A DNA stretch of 64,000 bases from Saprospiraceae bacterium (GTDB lineage: Bacteria; Bacteroidota; Bacteroidia; Chitinophagales; Saprospiraceae). Shown here one piece after another: positions 9,033 to 18,590 of this stretch. The stretch is from positions 25,608 to 89,607 of the forward strand of contig JAEUUP010000096.1 of NCBI GenBank assembly GCA_016787525.1, in the 5' to 3' direction. The notes below the pieces were generated by a model that was not told the origin of the DNA, searched no databases, and saw only the letters and a program-made list of their open reading frames with translations. Each line of letters starts with the position of its first letter. Positions within the stretch are counted from its first letter, which is position 1. A program made the translations under genes and the position numbers.

Positions 9033-9989
9033 ATGCCACTTATAAATTTTTCAAGTTATCAAAAAGCCCCGTTTTGGCAATTCAATGGCGATTTCCAATC
9101 TATTTTACCCGCCTATCGTCCAGTTTTACACATAAATTATATGAGGGAACGGATTGAAACACCTGACAACGATTTTTTAGATATTGATTGGTTAGACACC
9201 AAAAGCCGAAAATTAGTCGTCTTGACTCACGGTTTAGAAGGTGATTCGCAACGTCCATACATACGGGGCATGGCACATATTTTTTCAAAAAACAATTGGG
9301 ATGTACTCGCTTGGAATTGCCGTTCATGTAGCGGCGAGATGAATCGAGCTTTCAGGCTCTACAATCATGGCGAAATCGGTGACATCGAAACGGTGCTAAA
9401 TTATGCGCTGAACAAAAAGAACTACGATGAAGTGATACTCATAGGTTTCTCGATGGGTGGGAATATTTCTCTGAAATTTGCCGCGGTCAAACACCCCCCC
9501 TCAGTAAAAAAGGTGATTGCATTCAGTGCACCACTCGAAATGCGTACTTCCACGGCTATTTTGGACTATCCATCGCGCTATATTTACAAAGCATATTTCC
9601 AAAAAGGGATTCTACCCAAAGTTAAAATGAAAGCCCAGATGTTCCCCGAAAGACTTAGCTTGCAAGAGGTGGAAGCTGCCAAATCGTGGGAAGCGCAACA
9701 ACACCTCTTTTTTGTCAGAATAAACGGCTACAAAAGCATTGATGATTTTTATGAAAAAGGCTCTGCCATCAATTTTATTCCCGATTTAAAAATTCCAGCT
9801 CTCATCGTTCAAGCACAAAATGACCCAATGCTTACACCTGAGTGTTCCCCCGTAGAATTAGCTAAAAATCACAAGTTTATACATCTTGAAATTCCGAAAA
9901 TTGGCGGACATTGTGGCTTTATGTTGCCTCAAAATCGTGAATATACGTGGTCTGAACTGCGCGCGTTAGAGTTCGTTACATCACAATAG
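9033..9989 (+). CDS. YheT family alpha/beta hydrolase
   Basis: A 318-residue alpha/beta hydrolase of the YheT (UPF0017) family. The oxyanion region VVLTHGLEGDSQRPYIRGM is diagnostic. The nucleophile elbow GFSMGG has Ser140. The acid and His are expected in PALIVQAQNDPML and IGGHCGFM. Conserved WNCRSCSGE matches the family. The substrate is not established for bacterial members; small esters are likely. The gene stands alone between two intergenic gaps. The motif copy at 9494-9505 has seven C on this strand and encodes HPPSV. Confidence 0.88.
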   Translation: MPLINFSSYQKAPFWQFNGDFQSILPAYRPVLHINYMRERIETPDNDFLDIDWLDTKSRKLVVLTHGLEGDSQRPYIRGMAHIFSKNNWDVLAWNCRSCSGEMNRAFRLYNHGEIGDIETVLNYALNKKNYDEVILIGFSMGGNISLKFAAVKHPPSVKKVIAFSAPLEMRTSTAILDYPSRYIYKAYFQKGILPKVKMKAQMFPERLSLQEVEAAKSWEAQQHLFFVRINGYKSIDDFYEKGSAINFIPDLKIPALIVQAQNDPMLTPECSPVELAKNHKFIHLEIPKIGGHCGFMLPQNREYTWSELRALEFVTSQ

Positions 9990-10043
9990 TGCACAATAGT
10001 AGATATTCTTGAATAGAATTTCCCGTTCAGTATTCTAACAAGT

Positions 10044-10073
10044 TTTGAGGTCACGATTATTTATTTAGCTTTG
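10044..10073 (+). promoter_or_regulatory. Candidate promoter of the rhomboid gene
   Basis: TTTG at 10044-10047 and TAGCTTTG at 10066-10073 are 18 bases apart, as expected for a Bacteroidota promoter. The start codon follows at 10112. Confidence 0.6.
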
Positions 10074-10111
10074 CAAATAACTTTACACCTATTCACTTAC
10101 ATTCAATCAAC

Positions 10112-10741
10112 ATGTCCATTACACTCATCATCGTCGCTATCACTGTTTTAGCATCCATTCAAGCCTTCAATAATTTGTCTATTTTTGATAAATTCCGACA
10201 TGCTCCTTATATCGAACATCGCCATAAAGAATATTATCGCTGGCTGACTTCGGGCTTTTTACATGTTGACTACATACATTTAGCCGTCAATATGTTCGTT
10301 TTTTATCAGTTTGGTGAAGCTGTTGAAGGCATTTATCAAGATATTTTCAGCAGCGAACTGGGTGGCAGCTTACTGTTTTTGTTGATGTATCTAACGTCTA
10401 TCGTTTGTGGCGATCTCGTCACATTCGTCAAACATAAAGACAATCCGTATTATACGGCAGTGGGAGCATCGGGTGGTGTTTCGGGTGTTCTGTTTGCTTT
10501 TGTTCTCTTTTCGCCTTGGTCTGAGATAAGATTGTACGGCATCATTCCTCTGCCTACTATCGCTTGGGGCGTTCTTTACTTGGCGTACGAGCAATGGGCA
10601 AGTCGCAACTCCAAAGACAATATTGGTCACGATGCACACTTTTTTGGCGCACTGGCTGGTATGGTCGTAACAATTGTGTTAGAACCTAAGATTTTAACTT
10701 ATTTTGTTGATCAAATAGTGAATAAATCGCCTTATTGGTAA
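10112..10741 (+). CDS. Rhomboid family intramembrane serine protease
   Basis: A 209-residue membrane protein with about six segments. The rhomboid signatures are present: HLAVNMFVF (His56 and Asn60) in the second segment, GASGG with catalytic Ser120, and HDAHFFGALAG with catalytic His176. Rhomboids cut membrane proteins within or near the bilayer; the substrate here cannot be told. The gene has a good promoter and is followed after 75 bases by the YdcF-type gene, so the two may share a transcript. Confidence 0.9.
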   Translation: MSITLIIVAITVLASIQAFNNLSIFDKFRHAPYIEHRHKEYYRWLTSGFLHVDYIHLAVNMFVFYQFGEAVEGIYQDIFSSELGGSLLFLLMYLTSIVCGDLVTFVKHKDNPYYTAVGASGGVSGVLFAFVLFSPWSEIRLYGIIPLPTIAWGVLYLAYEQWASRNSKDNIGHDAHFFGALAGMVVTIVLEPKILTYFVDQIVNKSPYW

Positions 10742-10816
10742 AACATAAACTATGGGTAATCACATATCAGAATCATAAAATTTACTTTAAATTCTCTTTT
10801 TTCTGTATCAAAACTT

Positions 10817-11587
10817 ATGTTTTTCATTCTTTCCAAACTGCTGTATTTCATTTTGCAGCCACTGAATTGGTTGATAGGTTTACCCATTTTTGCCATTTTG
10901 ACAAAAAATGCACGCCGCAAACGCCGCATACTGAGGGGGTGCTTTGCACTGTTAGTCATTATCACCAATCCATTTTTAGGCAATCGCGTTTTTCATGCTT
11001 GGGAAGCAGAAGAAGTCTCCATGTCTGCCTTGAAAGATACTTTTGACATAGGTATCGTCTTGGGTGGTTATACGAAAGGTGGCTTGTATCCCGAAAACAG
11101 ACTTCATTTTTCGACGGCAGCCAACAGATTGACAGATGCTGTTCAACTTTACAAAAGAGGCTATATCAAAAAATTACTTATCAGTGGAGGAGATGGTAAA
11201 TTATTAGGCAAAACCTATCCAGAATCCGAATTGGCAAAACAGTTTTTACTCGATATGGGAGTCAAACCCGAAGATATTTTGGTGGACTATCAATCGCGCA
11301 ATACACACGAGAATGCCCTTTACTCAAAACAACTTCTTGATAAACAAGGTCTTACAAATGGTAAACTCTTGGTTATCACTTCTGCTTTCCACATTCCAAG
11401 AGCGATTGGGTGCTTCAAAAAAGTAGGTATTAATGCAAGTCCTTTCCCTGCTCATTTTATTGCCGAAAGATTATCTTTTGAACCCAGTGCATGGTTGACA
11501 CCTGACCCCGAAGTGCTAAAAAATTGGGAAATTGTCCTGAAAGAATGGGTTGGGTATTGTGTTTATAAACTTCAGGGCTATATATAA
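10817..11587 (+). CDS. YdcF/ElyC-type DUF218 membrane protein
   Basis: A 256-residue protein with two N-terminal membrane segments (about 5-25 and 40-55) and a DUF218 domain. Landmarks are DIGIVLGGYTKGGLYPENR, KKLLISGGDGKL, SRNTHENALYSKQLL and LLVITSAFHIPRAIGCFKK. ElyC-type relatives in E. coli affect envelope integrity and the lipid carrier of cell-wall synthesis, but the reaction is not settled. A motif copy at 10930-10939 encodes ILRG between the membrane segments. A perfect 18-bp hairpin follows. Confidence 0.85.
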   Translation: MFFILSKLLYFILQPLNWLIGLPIFAILTKNARRKRRILRGCFALLVIITNPFLGNRVFHAWEAEEVSMSALKDTFDIGIVLGGYTKGGLYPENRLHFSTAANRLTDAVQLYKRGYIKKLLISGGDGKLLGKTYPESELAKQFLLDMGVKPEDILVDYQSRNTHENALYSKQLLDKQGLTNGKLLVITSAFHIPRAIGCFKKVGINASPFPAHFIAERLSFEPSAWLTPDPEVLKNWEIVLKEWVGYCVYKLQGYI

Positions 11588-11602
11588 ATCATTGATTTCA
11601 AA

Positions 11603-11640
11603 TCACGTTTCGGAAACTTTGGAAAGTTTCCGAAACGTGA
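11603..11640. terminator. Bidirectional terminator between the YdcF-type gene and kdsA
   Basis: A perfect 18-bp stem (11603-11620 with 11623-11640; core ACGTTTCGGAAACTTT) between two convergent genes. The T-tracts are weak, but the stem is strong and well placed for both. Confidence 0.75.
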
Positions 11641-11656
11641 TGACAGATATTTAAAT

Positions 11657-12472
11657 TCAGAGAATAGCTTGTCGAATACTCACCAATTTCTCCAACAAGT
11701 CTTCCAACTTATCCAAAGGCAGCATATTCGCTCCATCGCTCTTAGCTACTGAGGGGTTCGGATGCGTTTCGATAAACAAACCGTCCACGCCTACCGCTAC
11801 GGCAGCCCGAGCAATGGTTTCAATCAGTGCAGGTTTTCCGCCGGTAACGCCTGTTTTTGAATTGGGTTGTTGCAAAGAATGGGTACAATCCATAATAACA
11901 GTTGCACCGAGTTGCTGCATTTCGGGGATATTGCGATAATCAACAACCAAATCTTGATACCCAAAAGTATTGCCACGTTCTGTCAACATGACTTTTTCGT
12001 TGCCCAAATCAATGACTTTTTGCATAGCATGAGCCATCGTTTCGCTGCTGGCAAATTGTCCTTTTTTGATATTAACGACTTTACCAGTTTGCGCCGCAGC
12101 TACCAAAAGACTGGTCTGACGACATAAAAAGGCTGGAATTTGCAAAATATCTACACATTCTGCTGCCATCGAAGCCTCTTCGTCGGCATGGATGTCCGTT
12201 GTGGTGGGCAAATGGTAGGTGCGTCCTACTTTTTCCAAAATTGCTAAAGCCTTTTCATCACCAATGCCCGTGAATGAGTCAATCCGCGAACGATTGGCTT
12301 TGCGGTATGAGCCTTTAAAAATATATGGAATCTTCAATTTGTCGCAAATCGCTGACACACGGAGCGCAATTTCAATGGCTAAATCTTCGCTTTCAATCGC
12401 ACAGGGGCCTGCAATAAGAAAAAAATTGCCGCTTTCAGTGTGTTTTATTTTTGGTATCTGATTGATATTCAT
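11657..12472 (-). CDS. kdsA: 3-deoxy-8-phosphooctulonate synthase KdsA
   Basis: A 271-residue aldolase that condenses phosphoenolpyruvate with arabinose 5-phosphate to give Kdo 8-phosphate for the lipopolysaccharide core. Diagnostic stretches are LIAGPCAIES, FKGSYRKANRSR, TTTDIHADEEA, DILQIPAFLCRQT, NIKKGQFASS, MLTERGNTFGY and IETHPNPSVAKSDGANML. The length fits. The Cys in GPCAIES is the usual metal ligand in metal-dependent KdsA; other residues are needed to decide the class. It is the last gene of a minus-strand envelope cluster. The motif copy at 11748 encodes NPSV in the conserved loop, so selection on the protein did not prevent it. Confidence 0.95.
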   Translation of the reverse strand: MNINQIPKIKHTESGNFFLIAGPCAIESEDLAIEIALRVSAICDKLKIPYIFKGSYRKANRSRIDSFTGIGDEKALAILEKVGRTYHLPTTTDIHADEEASMAAECVDILQIPAFLCRQTSLLVAAAQTGKVVNIKKGQFASSETMAHAMQKVIDLGNEKVMLTERGNTFGYQDLVVDYRNIPEMQQLGATVIMDCTHSLQQPNSKTGVTGGKPALIETIARAAVAVGVDGLFIETHPNPSVAKSDGANMLPLDKLEDLLEKLVSIRQAIL

Positions 12473-12478
12473 AGTTTT

Positions 12479-13093
12479 TTATAGATTTTCAAATTTTATA
12501 GAATAACTTTTCAAATATACTTTTTTGCCTCGCTCTGTTAAGACAAAATCATCAAAAGCCAATTGCACATTCGGTAGTTTTTCTAATTCAGGACGTTTAT
12601 GAGGTGTGATGATGACAACATTTTTCGTCCACATAAATAATTGACTGACAAGTGCATACAGTTGTTTTTTAGGACATAAGTGCATCGCAAAACTTGAAAT
12701 AATAGAGCTAAAATGCTGATTAAGAATGGCTAATTGACCTTTGATAATATCCTCAAAACTGAGTTTTAAACATTCAATACCCGTATTTTTCTCAAATAAC
12801 TCAAAAGTAAAAGGGTCACAACCCATTGAATTACCGAAACCAATACCCCTCAGTATGAGTGTCACTTCACCACCGCCACAAGCCAAATCCAAGGTTTTTG
12901 AGTAATCTATGCGATGTCGGTTTTTCTCTAAAATTTGCTGAATATAGGGAAAATGAGGGTTTTCGTAGGCGTTACCATACTGTTGATAATAGTTTTCAAC
13001 GCCCAAATCGGCGTATTCATTCCGAATGGCTTTAAACGAAAACGCCGACTTGTCGAGGTCGGCGTTGGGTTTATGTATCTTTGTCTTTTTCAA
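12479..13093 (-). CDS. Class I SAM-dependent methyltransferase
   Basis: A 204-residue protein with a Rossmann methyltransferase fold. Motif I is TLDLACGGGEVTLILRG (about residues 67-83), followed by MGCDPFTFELFEK for the ribose-binding acidic loop and a conserved SFAMHLCPKKQLYALVSQLF. The substrate is not recognisable. It starts 18 bases after the MCE gene and ends 6 bases before kdsA, so it belongs to that operon. The motif copy at 12846 encodes ILRG directly after motif I. Confidence 0.8.
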   Translation of the reverse strand: MKKTKIHKPNADLDKSAFSFKAIRNEYADLGVENYYQQYGNAYENPHFPYIQQILEKNRHRIDYSKTLDLACGGGEVTLILRGIGFGNSMGCDPFTFELFEKNTGIECLKLSFEDIIKGQLAILNQHFSSIISSFAMHLCPKKQLYALVSQLFMWTKNVVIITPHKRPELEKLPNVQLAFDDFVLTERGKKVYLKSYSIKFENL

Positions 13094-13110
13094 GTTGTAA
13101 AAATTAAATC

Positions 13111-14211
13111 TTATTGTTTTTTCTGCGACGCATTGTAGCGCATTTGCAACGTATCCATCAAAGGGTCTTTGTTGGGTACGACATAAGGCTTGTACTTTCT
13201 AAACGGATTGAGATTCAAATAACGTTTAGGATTCAAACGCAAGTCTTGCATCAAGCTTTGAGTTTGTAATAATGTGTAATTCAAACTGTGATAAACACTA
13301 TCATTGGTGGCAAATTGACCAATTGTACCAGAACCACTGTTCACTTTTTGCAAAGTTGTCGTCAGTTCTGTCAGCGATTTGGTGGTTTGAGCCAGTGTTT
13401 TTTTCAATTCTTCGACGCTTTGACCCGCCCCCTCAGTAGCAGCATTGATTTTTGAGATGTCAATACCTTTCACAAGTGTGTTCGCTTGGCTTGTTGCACT
13501 GTTTACATTGTCGAGCAGTTGGTTGATTTTACCATTGTTTGCATTTAAATTGCCTGTAATACCATCAACATTCTTTATGGTGCTATTCAAAGAACTTGCC
13601 GAGGCTGCCATCATTTGATTGAGTAAAGCCGTTGTTTTGCGCAAACTCACCAATGTAGCTTGAATATCGCGCATGCTTTTGCCTAATTCATTATCGGGCT
13701 GATTCAGTTGATAGCCCAAAGTATCGAAAATAACTTTCATACCATTGGTCACTTTGCCCACATAAGGATCTAAATCGGCTGGATTACCAATCATAGACTC
13801 CAAGGCTTTCATGGTGCGCCCCGCGATAAAATCACCATTTTGAGCGCAATCGCCACCAGTACATGTTTTTTCAAAATCTAAATTGACGGCTTTACCACTC
13901 AAAACACCGTTGGAGAAAAGCACTGCGACTGCATTTTTAGGTACGCCGGGGTTCTGTTTGATGGTCAAGACAAGCGTCGCTTTTGTCCCATTATCGGGTC
14001 TGAAAATAATTTCTTTGACTGTTCCAACTTCAACACCTCTGAAAAAAACAGGCGCAGATTTGTTGATTTGTTGGGCATCCATAAAGTCCGCATTGATAGT
14101 TAAGCTGCGGTCAAGTAGGTTTTCGCCTTTCAAAAATTTGTACCCCCAAATGGCACTAACAATGGTAACGGTTGCGAGAATGCCGATTTTGACTTCGTTT
14201 GATATTTTCAT
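13111..14211 (-). CDS. MCE/MlaD family lipid transport protein
   Basis: A 366-residue protein with one N-terminal membrane segment (about 10-25), an MCE domain and a long helical, Asn- and Thr-rich C-terminal region that may form a tunnel or coiled coil. The MCE domain shows VKIGILATVTIVSAIWGYKF, INKSAPVFFRGVEVGTV and FSNGVLSGKAVNLDF. MCE proteins carry phospholipids between membranes together with an ABC transporter; none is encoded here. I chose the ATG at 14211 because the family starts MKISNEVKIG; a TTG five codons upstream is less likely. It follows the amidase gene with a 269-base gap, so it may have its own promoter. Confidence 0.88.
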   Translation of the reverse strand: MKISNEVKIGILATVTIVSAIWGYKFLKGENLLDRSLTINADFMDAQQINKSAPVFFRGVEVGTVKEIIFRPDNGTKATLVLTIKQNPGVPKNAVAVLFSNGVLSGKAVNLDFEKTCTGGDCAQNGDFIAGRTMKALESMIGNPADLDPYVGKVTNGMKVIFDTLGYQLNQPDNELGKSMRDIQATLVSLRKTTALLNQMMAASASSLNSTIKNVDGITGNLNANNGKINQLLDNVNSATSQANTLVKGIDISKINAATEGAGQSVEELKKTLAQTTKSLTELTTTLQKVNSGSGTIGQFATNDSVYHSLNYTLLQTQSLMQDLRLNPKRYLNLNPFRKYKPYVVPNKDPLMDTLQMRYNASQKKQ

Positions 14212-14480
14212 CTTAATCTTTGTCAAGTTCGCTTTGACGGATTTCTATCGTAGAAACCAACCTAAAGTTTTCTTACTTTTTGAATTGATTGACTGTGTTT
14301 TAAACATCTAAAATTGTTTACCCTTCTTTTTGATGGAGCAAAAATAGACGAATTTTGTTTTTGTACTACGAATTGTTGATTTTGTTTTTGACTTCGATGA
14401 CACAGATTTGCAGATTTTAGGGTTATTAAAAATCTGTTAATTATAAAACCCGCGTAATCTTAGATTTAAAAAACTTACAA

Positions 14481-15656
14481 TCATTTTTTAACTTCCTCTA
14501 AATTCACCCTTTTGCCATTTTTATAAGCAACTATAAAAGCATCTGAAAAACCATTGGCTCTTAAACGTTTTAATTCTTGAGATGCTTCATTGTAGGTATC
14601 GAAACCTGTTTTAAAGTATTTGAAAATCGTACCATCTTTTACAACTTCGAGGTTGGACATCGATTTCCAACGAGGTGTTTGACTCAAATCTTTGCTCGCA
14701 GTCGCCAATTGAATTTTGAAAACGACCCCCTCAGTAACGGGGTCAATCAATGGCGTGGCTTCTCGCGTTTCCACAGCTGTTTTATATTTTTGAAAAGCCA
14801 GGAAAATAGATTCAGCAATAGTCGCTTGCCCCGAAGCACTGCTAATAAACTCACCTTCTCGCGAATGGTTCAAAAAACCTGTTTCAATCAATACACTGGG
14901 CATAGCTGTTTCTTTCAAAACCAAGAAACCCGCTTGTTTCACACCCAAAGAACGCCGACCTGCATTAGAACGAAAACTCTCTTCAACGTATTTTGCGAAT
15001 AAAATGGACTTATCGAGATAGGCATTTTGAAACAAACTAAAAATAATATAAGCCTCCGTCGAATTTGGGTCAAACCCTTCATATTGCTCTTTATAGTCCG
15101 ATTCTAAAAGTATGGAAGCATTTTCGCGACGTGCCACTTCAAAATTTGTCTCTTTTTTGTGCATACCCAGCACATAGGTTTCTGTTCCAGAAATACCACT
15201 GTTTTCGTCTGTTGAGTTGCAATGTATGGAGATAAAAAGGTCGGCTTTGGCTTTGTTGGCGATTTCAGCACGACGGTGCAATTCTATGAATTTATCGGTT
15301 TCTCTTGTATAAATAATCTCAATATTCGGATAGTTGTCTTTGATTTTTTGTCCCAATTTGAGTGCCATTGCAAGGGTATTTTTCTTTTCAACACCCTCAT
15401 TTGAGTGACAGCCTGTGTCGTGTCCACCATGCCCTGCATCAATAACAACTTTTTTTATCCGATAATCTTTTTCGTCATTGTCGTTAGGGATTGTAACTTT
15501 GCCCGCCGAATCAACGATTGACGTTGTTTCAGACGTTAAATTTTCGTTAAAACCTGCTTTATCGGGTTTTAAAAGCGACACAAGCAAGAGCAGAAGCGTT
15601 AAGGAGAGGGAAAAAACAATAATTTTTCTCATTGACATTAGAAGTCTGTTTTTCAT
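14481..15656 (-). CDS. N-acetylmuramoyl-L-alanine amidase (Amidase_3)
   Basis: A 391-residue exported cell-wall hydrolase that cuts the bond between N-acetylmuramic acid and L-alanine. A signal or anchor segment (about residues 10-27) is followed by an Amidase_3 domain with zinc ligands in VVIDAGHGGHDTGC and FISIHCNS, plus the catalytic Glu in SVLIETGFLNH. Two further parts fit cell-division amidases: FLVLKETAMP, and a C-terminal SPOR-like region (about 315-391) that may bind denuded glycan strands. It is divergent from lptD, an arrangement often seen in Bacteroidota. The motif copy at 14726 encodes VTEG at the join between the two domains. Confidence 0.92.
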   Translation of the reverse strand: MKNRLLMSMRKIIVFSLSLTLLLLLVSLLKPDKAGFNENLTSETTSIVDSAGKVTIPNDNDEKDYRIKKVVIDAGHGGHDTGCHSNEGVEKKNTLAMALKLGQKIKDNYPNIEIIYTRETDKFIELHRRAEIANKAKADLFISIHCNSTDENSGISGTETYVLGMHKKETNFEVARRENASILLESDYKEQYEGFDPNSTEAYIIFSLFQNAYLDKSILFAKYVEESFRSNAGRRSLGVKQAGFLVLKETAMPSVLIETGFLNHSREGEFISSASGQATIAESIFLAFQKYKTAVETREATPLIDPVTEGVVFKIQLATASKDLSQTPRWKSMSNLEVVKDGTIFKYFKTGFDTYNEASQELKRLRANGFSDAFIVAYKNGKRVNLEEVKK

Positions 15657-15790
15657 TTAAAACGCGTTTGTAGTGTGTGACGATTGTGGATTCAAAAAAT
15701 TTTTGTGGTTTGAATCTACCCCCTCAGTATAAAAGGGCAAAAAATCGTCTTTTAATATTTTCAGACGCAAAAATAAGGAGATTTTCGACC

Positions 15791-18538
15791 TTGAAACATC
15801 ATTTGCATATCATTATCATTCTTATTTCCTTTTGTGCGACGGCTGTTAACGCTCAAAAGCCTGATTCTATTATACGGAAAGAAAACTCTGCGGTTACTGA
15901 CCCAAAAATCGTGACAGCAACACCTGTGACGATTGTCGCATTAGATACGACTCGCCGCAAAGACTCTACGGCAGTGAAAGTGTCAAAAGATGGTTTGGAT
16001 GCTCCTGTTGACTATGGTGCAAAAGATTCTATCCTTTTTGATAACAAAAATAACCTCGTTCACCTCTACGGCAATGCCTTTGTAAACTATGGCAATCTCA
16101 AACTAACGGCTTCTTACATCGTCGTGGATATGAAAAACAGCATCGCAACAGCTGAACCACGACCCGATAGTTCTGGCAAAATGGCGGGTTTGCCCAATTT
16201 CAAAGATGGTACGCAAGATGTCAGTGCTAACAAAATGCGCTACAATTTTGTCAGCCGAAAAGGGGTCATTTTGGAGGCTCGCTCGAAGCAAAACGATATG
16301 TTCATCCATGGTGGCAAGTCAAAATTTGTGGCTTCCAATGGTGACTCAACTCAACAAGTAGACAATACCATTTACTCCAAAGATGCCATTTTCACGACTT
16401 GTTCGGCTGACCATCCACACTTTGGGATTGTATCATCGAAGCAAAAAGTGATTCCGAATAAACTCATTGTCGTAGGTCCGTCTAATCTGGTTATTGGCGA
16501 TATTCCTACGCCTTTGTGGCTGCCTTTCGCCGCTTTTCCATTGAAGCAAGGCAAAAGAACGGGCTTAATCTTCCCGCGCGACTACGAATATTCGCCTACT
16601 TGGGGCTTTGGTTTGAAAAATATGGGTTGGTATTTCCCTCTTTCTGATAACTATGATTTGACTTTGCAAGGTGATTTGTATGTGCGTGGCACGTGGGGTT
16701 TGCGTGCAAGTAGCCGATATGTCAAAAAATACCGCTATCAAGGCAATTTTGAAGTCGGTTATGCCAGCACCATTAAGGAGAATGAACTGTCGGTGCTTTC
16801 TCGTGACCCCTCATGGAATATTCGATGGTCTCATTCAAAAGACTCGCGGGTCAATCCGACGATTTCATTTAATGCCAGTGTTAATATGAGTGGTTCAAAG
16901 TCCAATGACCCCACTCGCAGCAACTACAACAGCGTGGTGCGCAATGATTTCAATTCTGCCACAACCAGTCAATTGCAGTCTTCGATTTCGTTTACTAAAA
17001 TGTTTCCAGGGAAGCCTTATTCATTGTCGGGCAGTTTCCAACATTCGCAAAATACGGTAACACGTGATGTCACCATGTCATTACCGAATTTGGATTTTAC
17101 GATGCAAACTATTTTTCCTTTTAAGCAAAAAAATAGAGTTGGTCCAGAACGTTTTTATGAAAAAATTGCCTTGCAATACAGTTCGAGTCTTCAAAATCAA
17201 ATATTAACCAAAGACTCTTTGTTGTTGACACAACGGGCTTTCGACAATCTAAAATTTGGCGTGCGCCACAATGTGAGTTCCAATGTGAATTTTAACATCT
17301 TAAAATATTTCAACTTCTCCCCCTCAGTAAATTACACCGAATATTGGTATATCAACCAAATCAATAAAACTTTTGACCCGACACAAACCTTTAAGATTGA
17401 TACAGTTCTCAATCCAAACAACAAAACCGACACCTCTTTTGTAAAACGAGTAGTACAAGATGGACTAACAAAATCCGATACCATTGGCGGTTTCTACCGC
17501 CCACACCAATTCAATCTTGGTGCAAGTTTGACAACTCGTATTTTCGGAACAGTACAGTTCAAAAATGGTTGGTTGCGTGGCATTCGTCACTCCATATCCC
17601 CCTCAGTAAGTTTCAATTATTCGCCCAGTTATTATCGTTACACCGACAGCGTGCGCACCACCAATAGTTCGCTACTCAAACAGGTGTACAGCCGCTACGA
17701 AAACTCGATTTACGGCGCACCCAATGGCGGCAAACAAATGGCAATTGGTTACAACTTAACCAATCTTTTTGAGCTAAAAACGTTCAATAGTAAAGATTCT
17801 ACGTTCAAAAAACGTAAATTACTGGAAAATGTGAACATTTCAGGCAATTACAATTTCGCTGCGGACTCATTCCGTTTCAGCGATATTTCGATGTCAACAG
17901 GTACAAATTTGTTTAAAGGTTTATCTACTTTGAGTGTTGGTGCGTTGTTCAGTCCTTATGGACGTTTGTCCAACAATTTGCGTTCAAGAGAATATGCTTA
18001 TAAAGAAAATGGACGATTTCTGACTTTTTTAAATACCACTGTCAGCCTCAACACAGGCATCAGTATTGGTGATATTTATGACCTCGTAACGGGTAAATCA
18101 AAAGATGAGCCGTCATCAGGTAATACACGTACACCTTCCGCGAGCAAAAAATCTACAAAAAACGCCAATGATGAGACGTTTATAGACTTATTCAAGCAAT
18201 TCCGTCTCAATCATGTCTTTTCAATCAGTGTGGATAGAAACTTTGGTGGTCGCGACACCACTTTGTTTCAAAACTCGCTTTACACATCTGGAAATATCAA
18301 ATTGAGTAAAAAATGGACTATGACTGTTGGCAATATTGGCTACGATTTTGTCCAAAAACAACTCACCTACCCCGATATTAGCTTTAGTCGCGACCTACAC
18401 TGCTGGGATATGGGTATGAGCTGGCAGCCTGTGCGTGGCACTTACAATTTCTTCTTGCGTGTGAAGCCTGGTACATTAGATTTTATCAAAGTACCTTATC
18501 AACAAAATATCAGCGACGGTCAATATCGGCGATTTTAG
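15791..18538 (+). CDS. lptD: LPS-assembly protein LptD-like (OstA) outer membrane protein
   Basis: A 915-residue outer membrane protein of the Bacteroidota LptD type, which inserts lipopolysaccharide into the outer leaflet. After a signal peptide ending CATAVNAQ comes an OstA-like beta-jellyroll (DSILFDNKNNLVHLYGNAFV, LTASYIVVDM) and then a long beta-barrel with many alternating aromatic strands (WLPFAAFPLKQGKRTGLIFP, WGFGLKNMGWYFPL). I chose the TTG at 15791 because AAGGAG lies 10 bases upstream and it puts the signal peptide first; no ATG fits. An alternative GTG at 15677 would add 38 residues without a signal. Motif copies at 17319 and 17598 both encode SPSV in barrel strands. Confidence 0.85.
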   Translation: MKHHLHIIIILISFCATAVNAQKPDSIIRKENSAVTDPKIVTATPVTIVALDTTRRKDSTAVKVSKDGLDAPVDYGAKDSILFDNKNNLVHLYGNAFVNYGNLKLTASYIVVDMKNSIATAEPRPDSSGKMAGLPNFKDGTQDVSANKMRYNFVSRKGVILEARSKQNDMFIHGGKSKFVASNGDSTQQVDNTIYSKDAIFTTCSADHPHFGIVSSKQKVIPNKLIVVGPSNLVIGDIPTPLWLPFAAFPLKQGKRTGLIFPRDYEYSPTWGFGLKNMGWYFPLSDNYDLTLQGDLYVRGTWGLRASSRYVKKYRYQGNFEVGYASTIKENELSVLSRDPSWNIRWSHSKDSRVNPTISFNASVNMSGSKSNDPTRSNYNSVVRNDFNSATTSQLQSSISFTKMFPGKPYSLSGSFQHSQNTVTRDVTMSLPNLDFTMQTIFPFKQKNRVGPERFYEKIALQYSSSLQNQILTKDSLLLTQRAFDNLKFGVRHNVSSNVNFNILKYFNFSPSVNYTEYWYINQINKTFDPTQTFKIDTVLNPNNKTDTSFVKRVVQDGLTKSDTIGGFYRPHQFNLGASLTTRIFGTVQFKNGWLRGIRHSISPSVSFNYSPSYYRYTDSVRTTNSSLLKQVYSRYENSIYGAPNGGKQMAIGYNLTNLFELKTFNSKDSTFKKRKLLENVNISGNYNFAADSFRFSDISMSTGTNLFKGLSTLSVGALFSPYGRLSNNLRSREYAYKENGRFLTFLNTTVSLNTGISIGDIYDLVTGKSKDEPSSGNTRTPSASKKSTKNANDETFIDLFKQFRLNHVFSISVDRNFGGRDTTLFQNSLYTSGNIKLSKKWTMTVGNIGYDFVQKQLTYPDISFSRDLHCWDMGMSWQPVRGTYNFFLRVKPGTLDFIKVPYQQNISDGQYRRF

Positions 18539-18548
18539 AGGTGAGTCA

Positions 18549-18584
18549 TTGGTCATTTTTAGCCCCCCTCAGTAAAATGACCAA
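18549..18584. terminator. Hairpin with the dispersed motif as its loop, between lptD and the DUF486 gene
   Basis: TTGGTCATTTT at 18549-18559 pairs with AAAATGACCAA at 18574-18584 (11 bp, perfect). The loop is almost exactly one copy of the motif (CCCCCCTCAGT, 18563-18573). The two flanking genes converge, so it probably ends both. Confidence 0.7.
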
Positions 18585-18590
18585 ATATTT

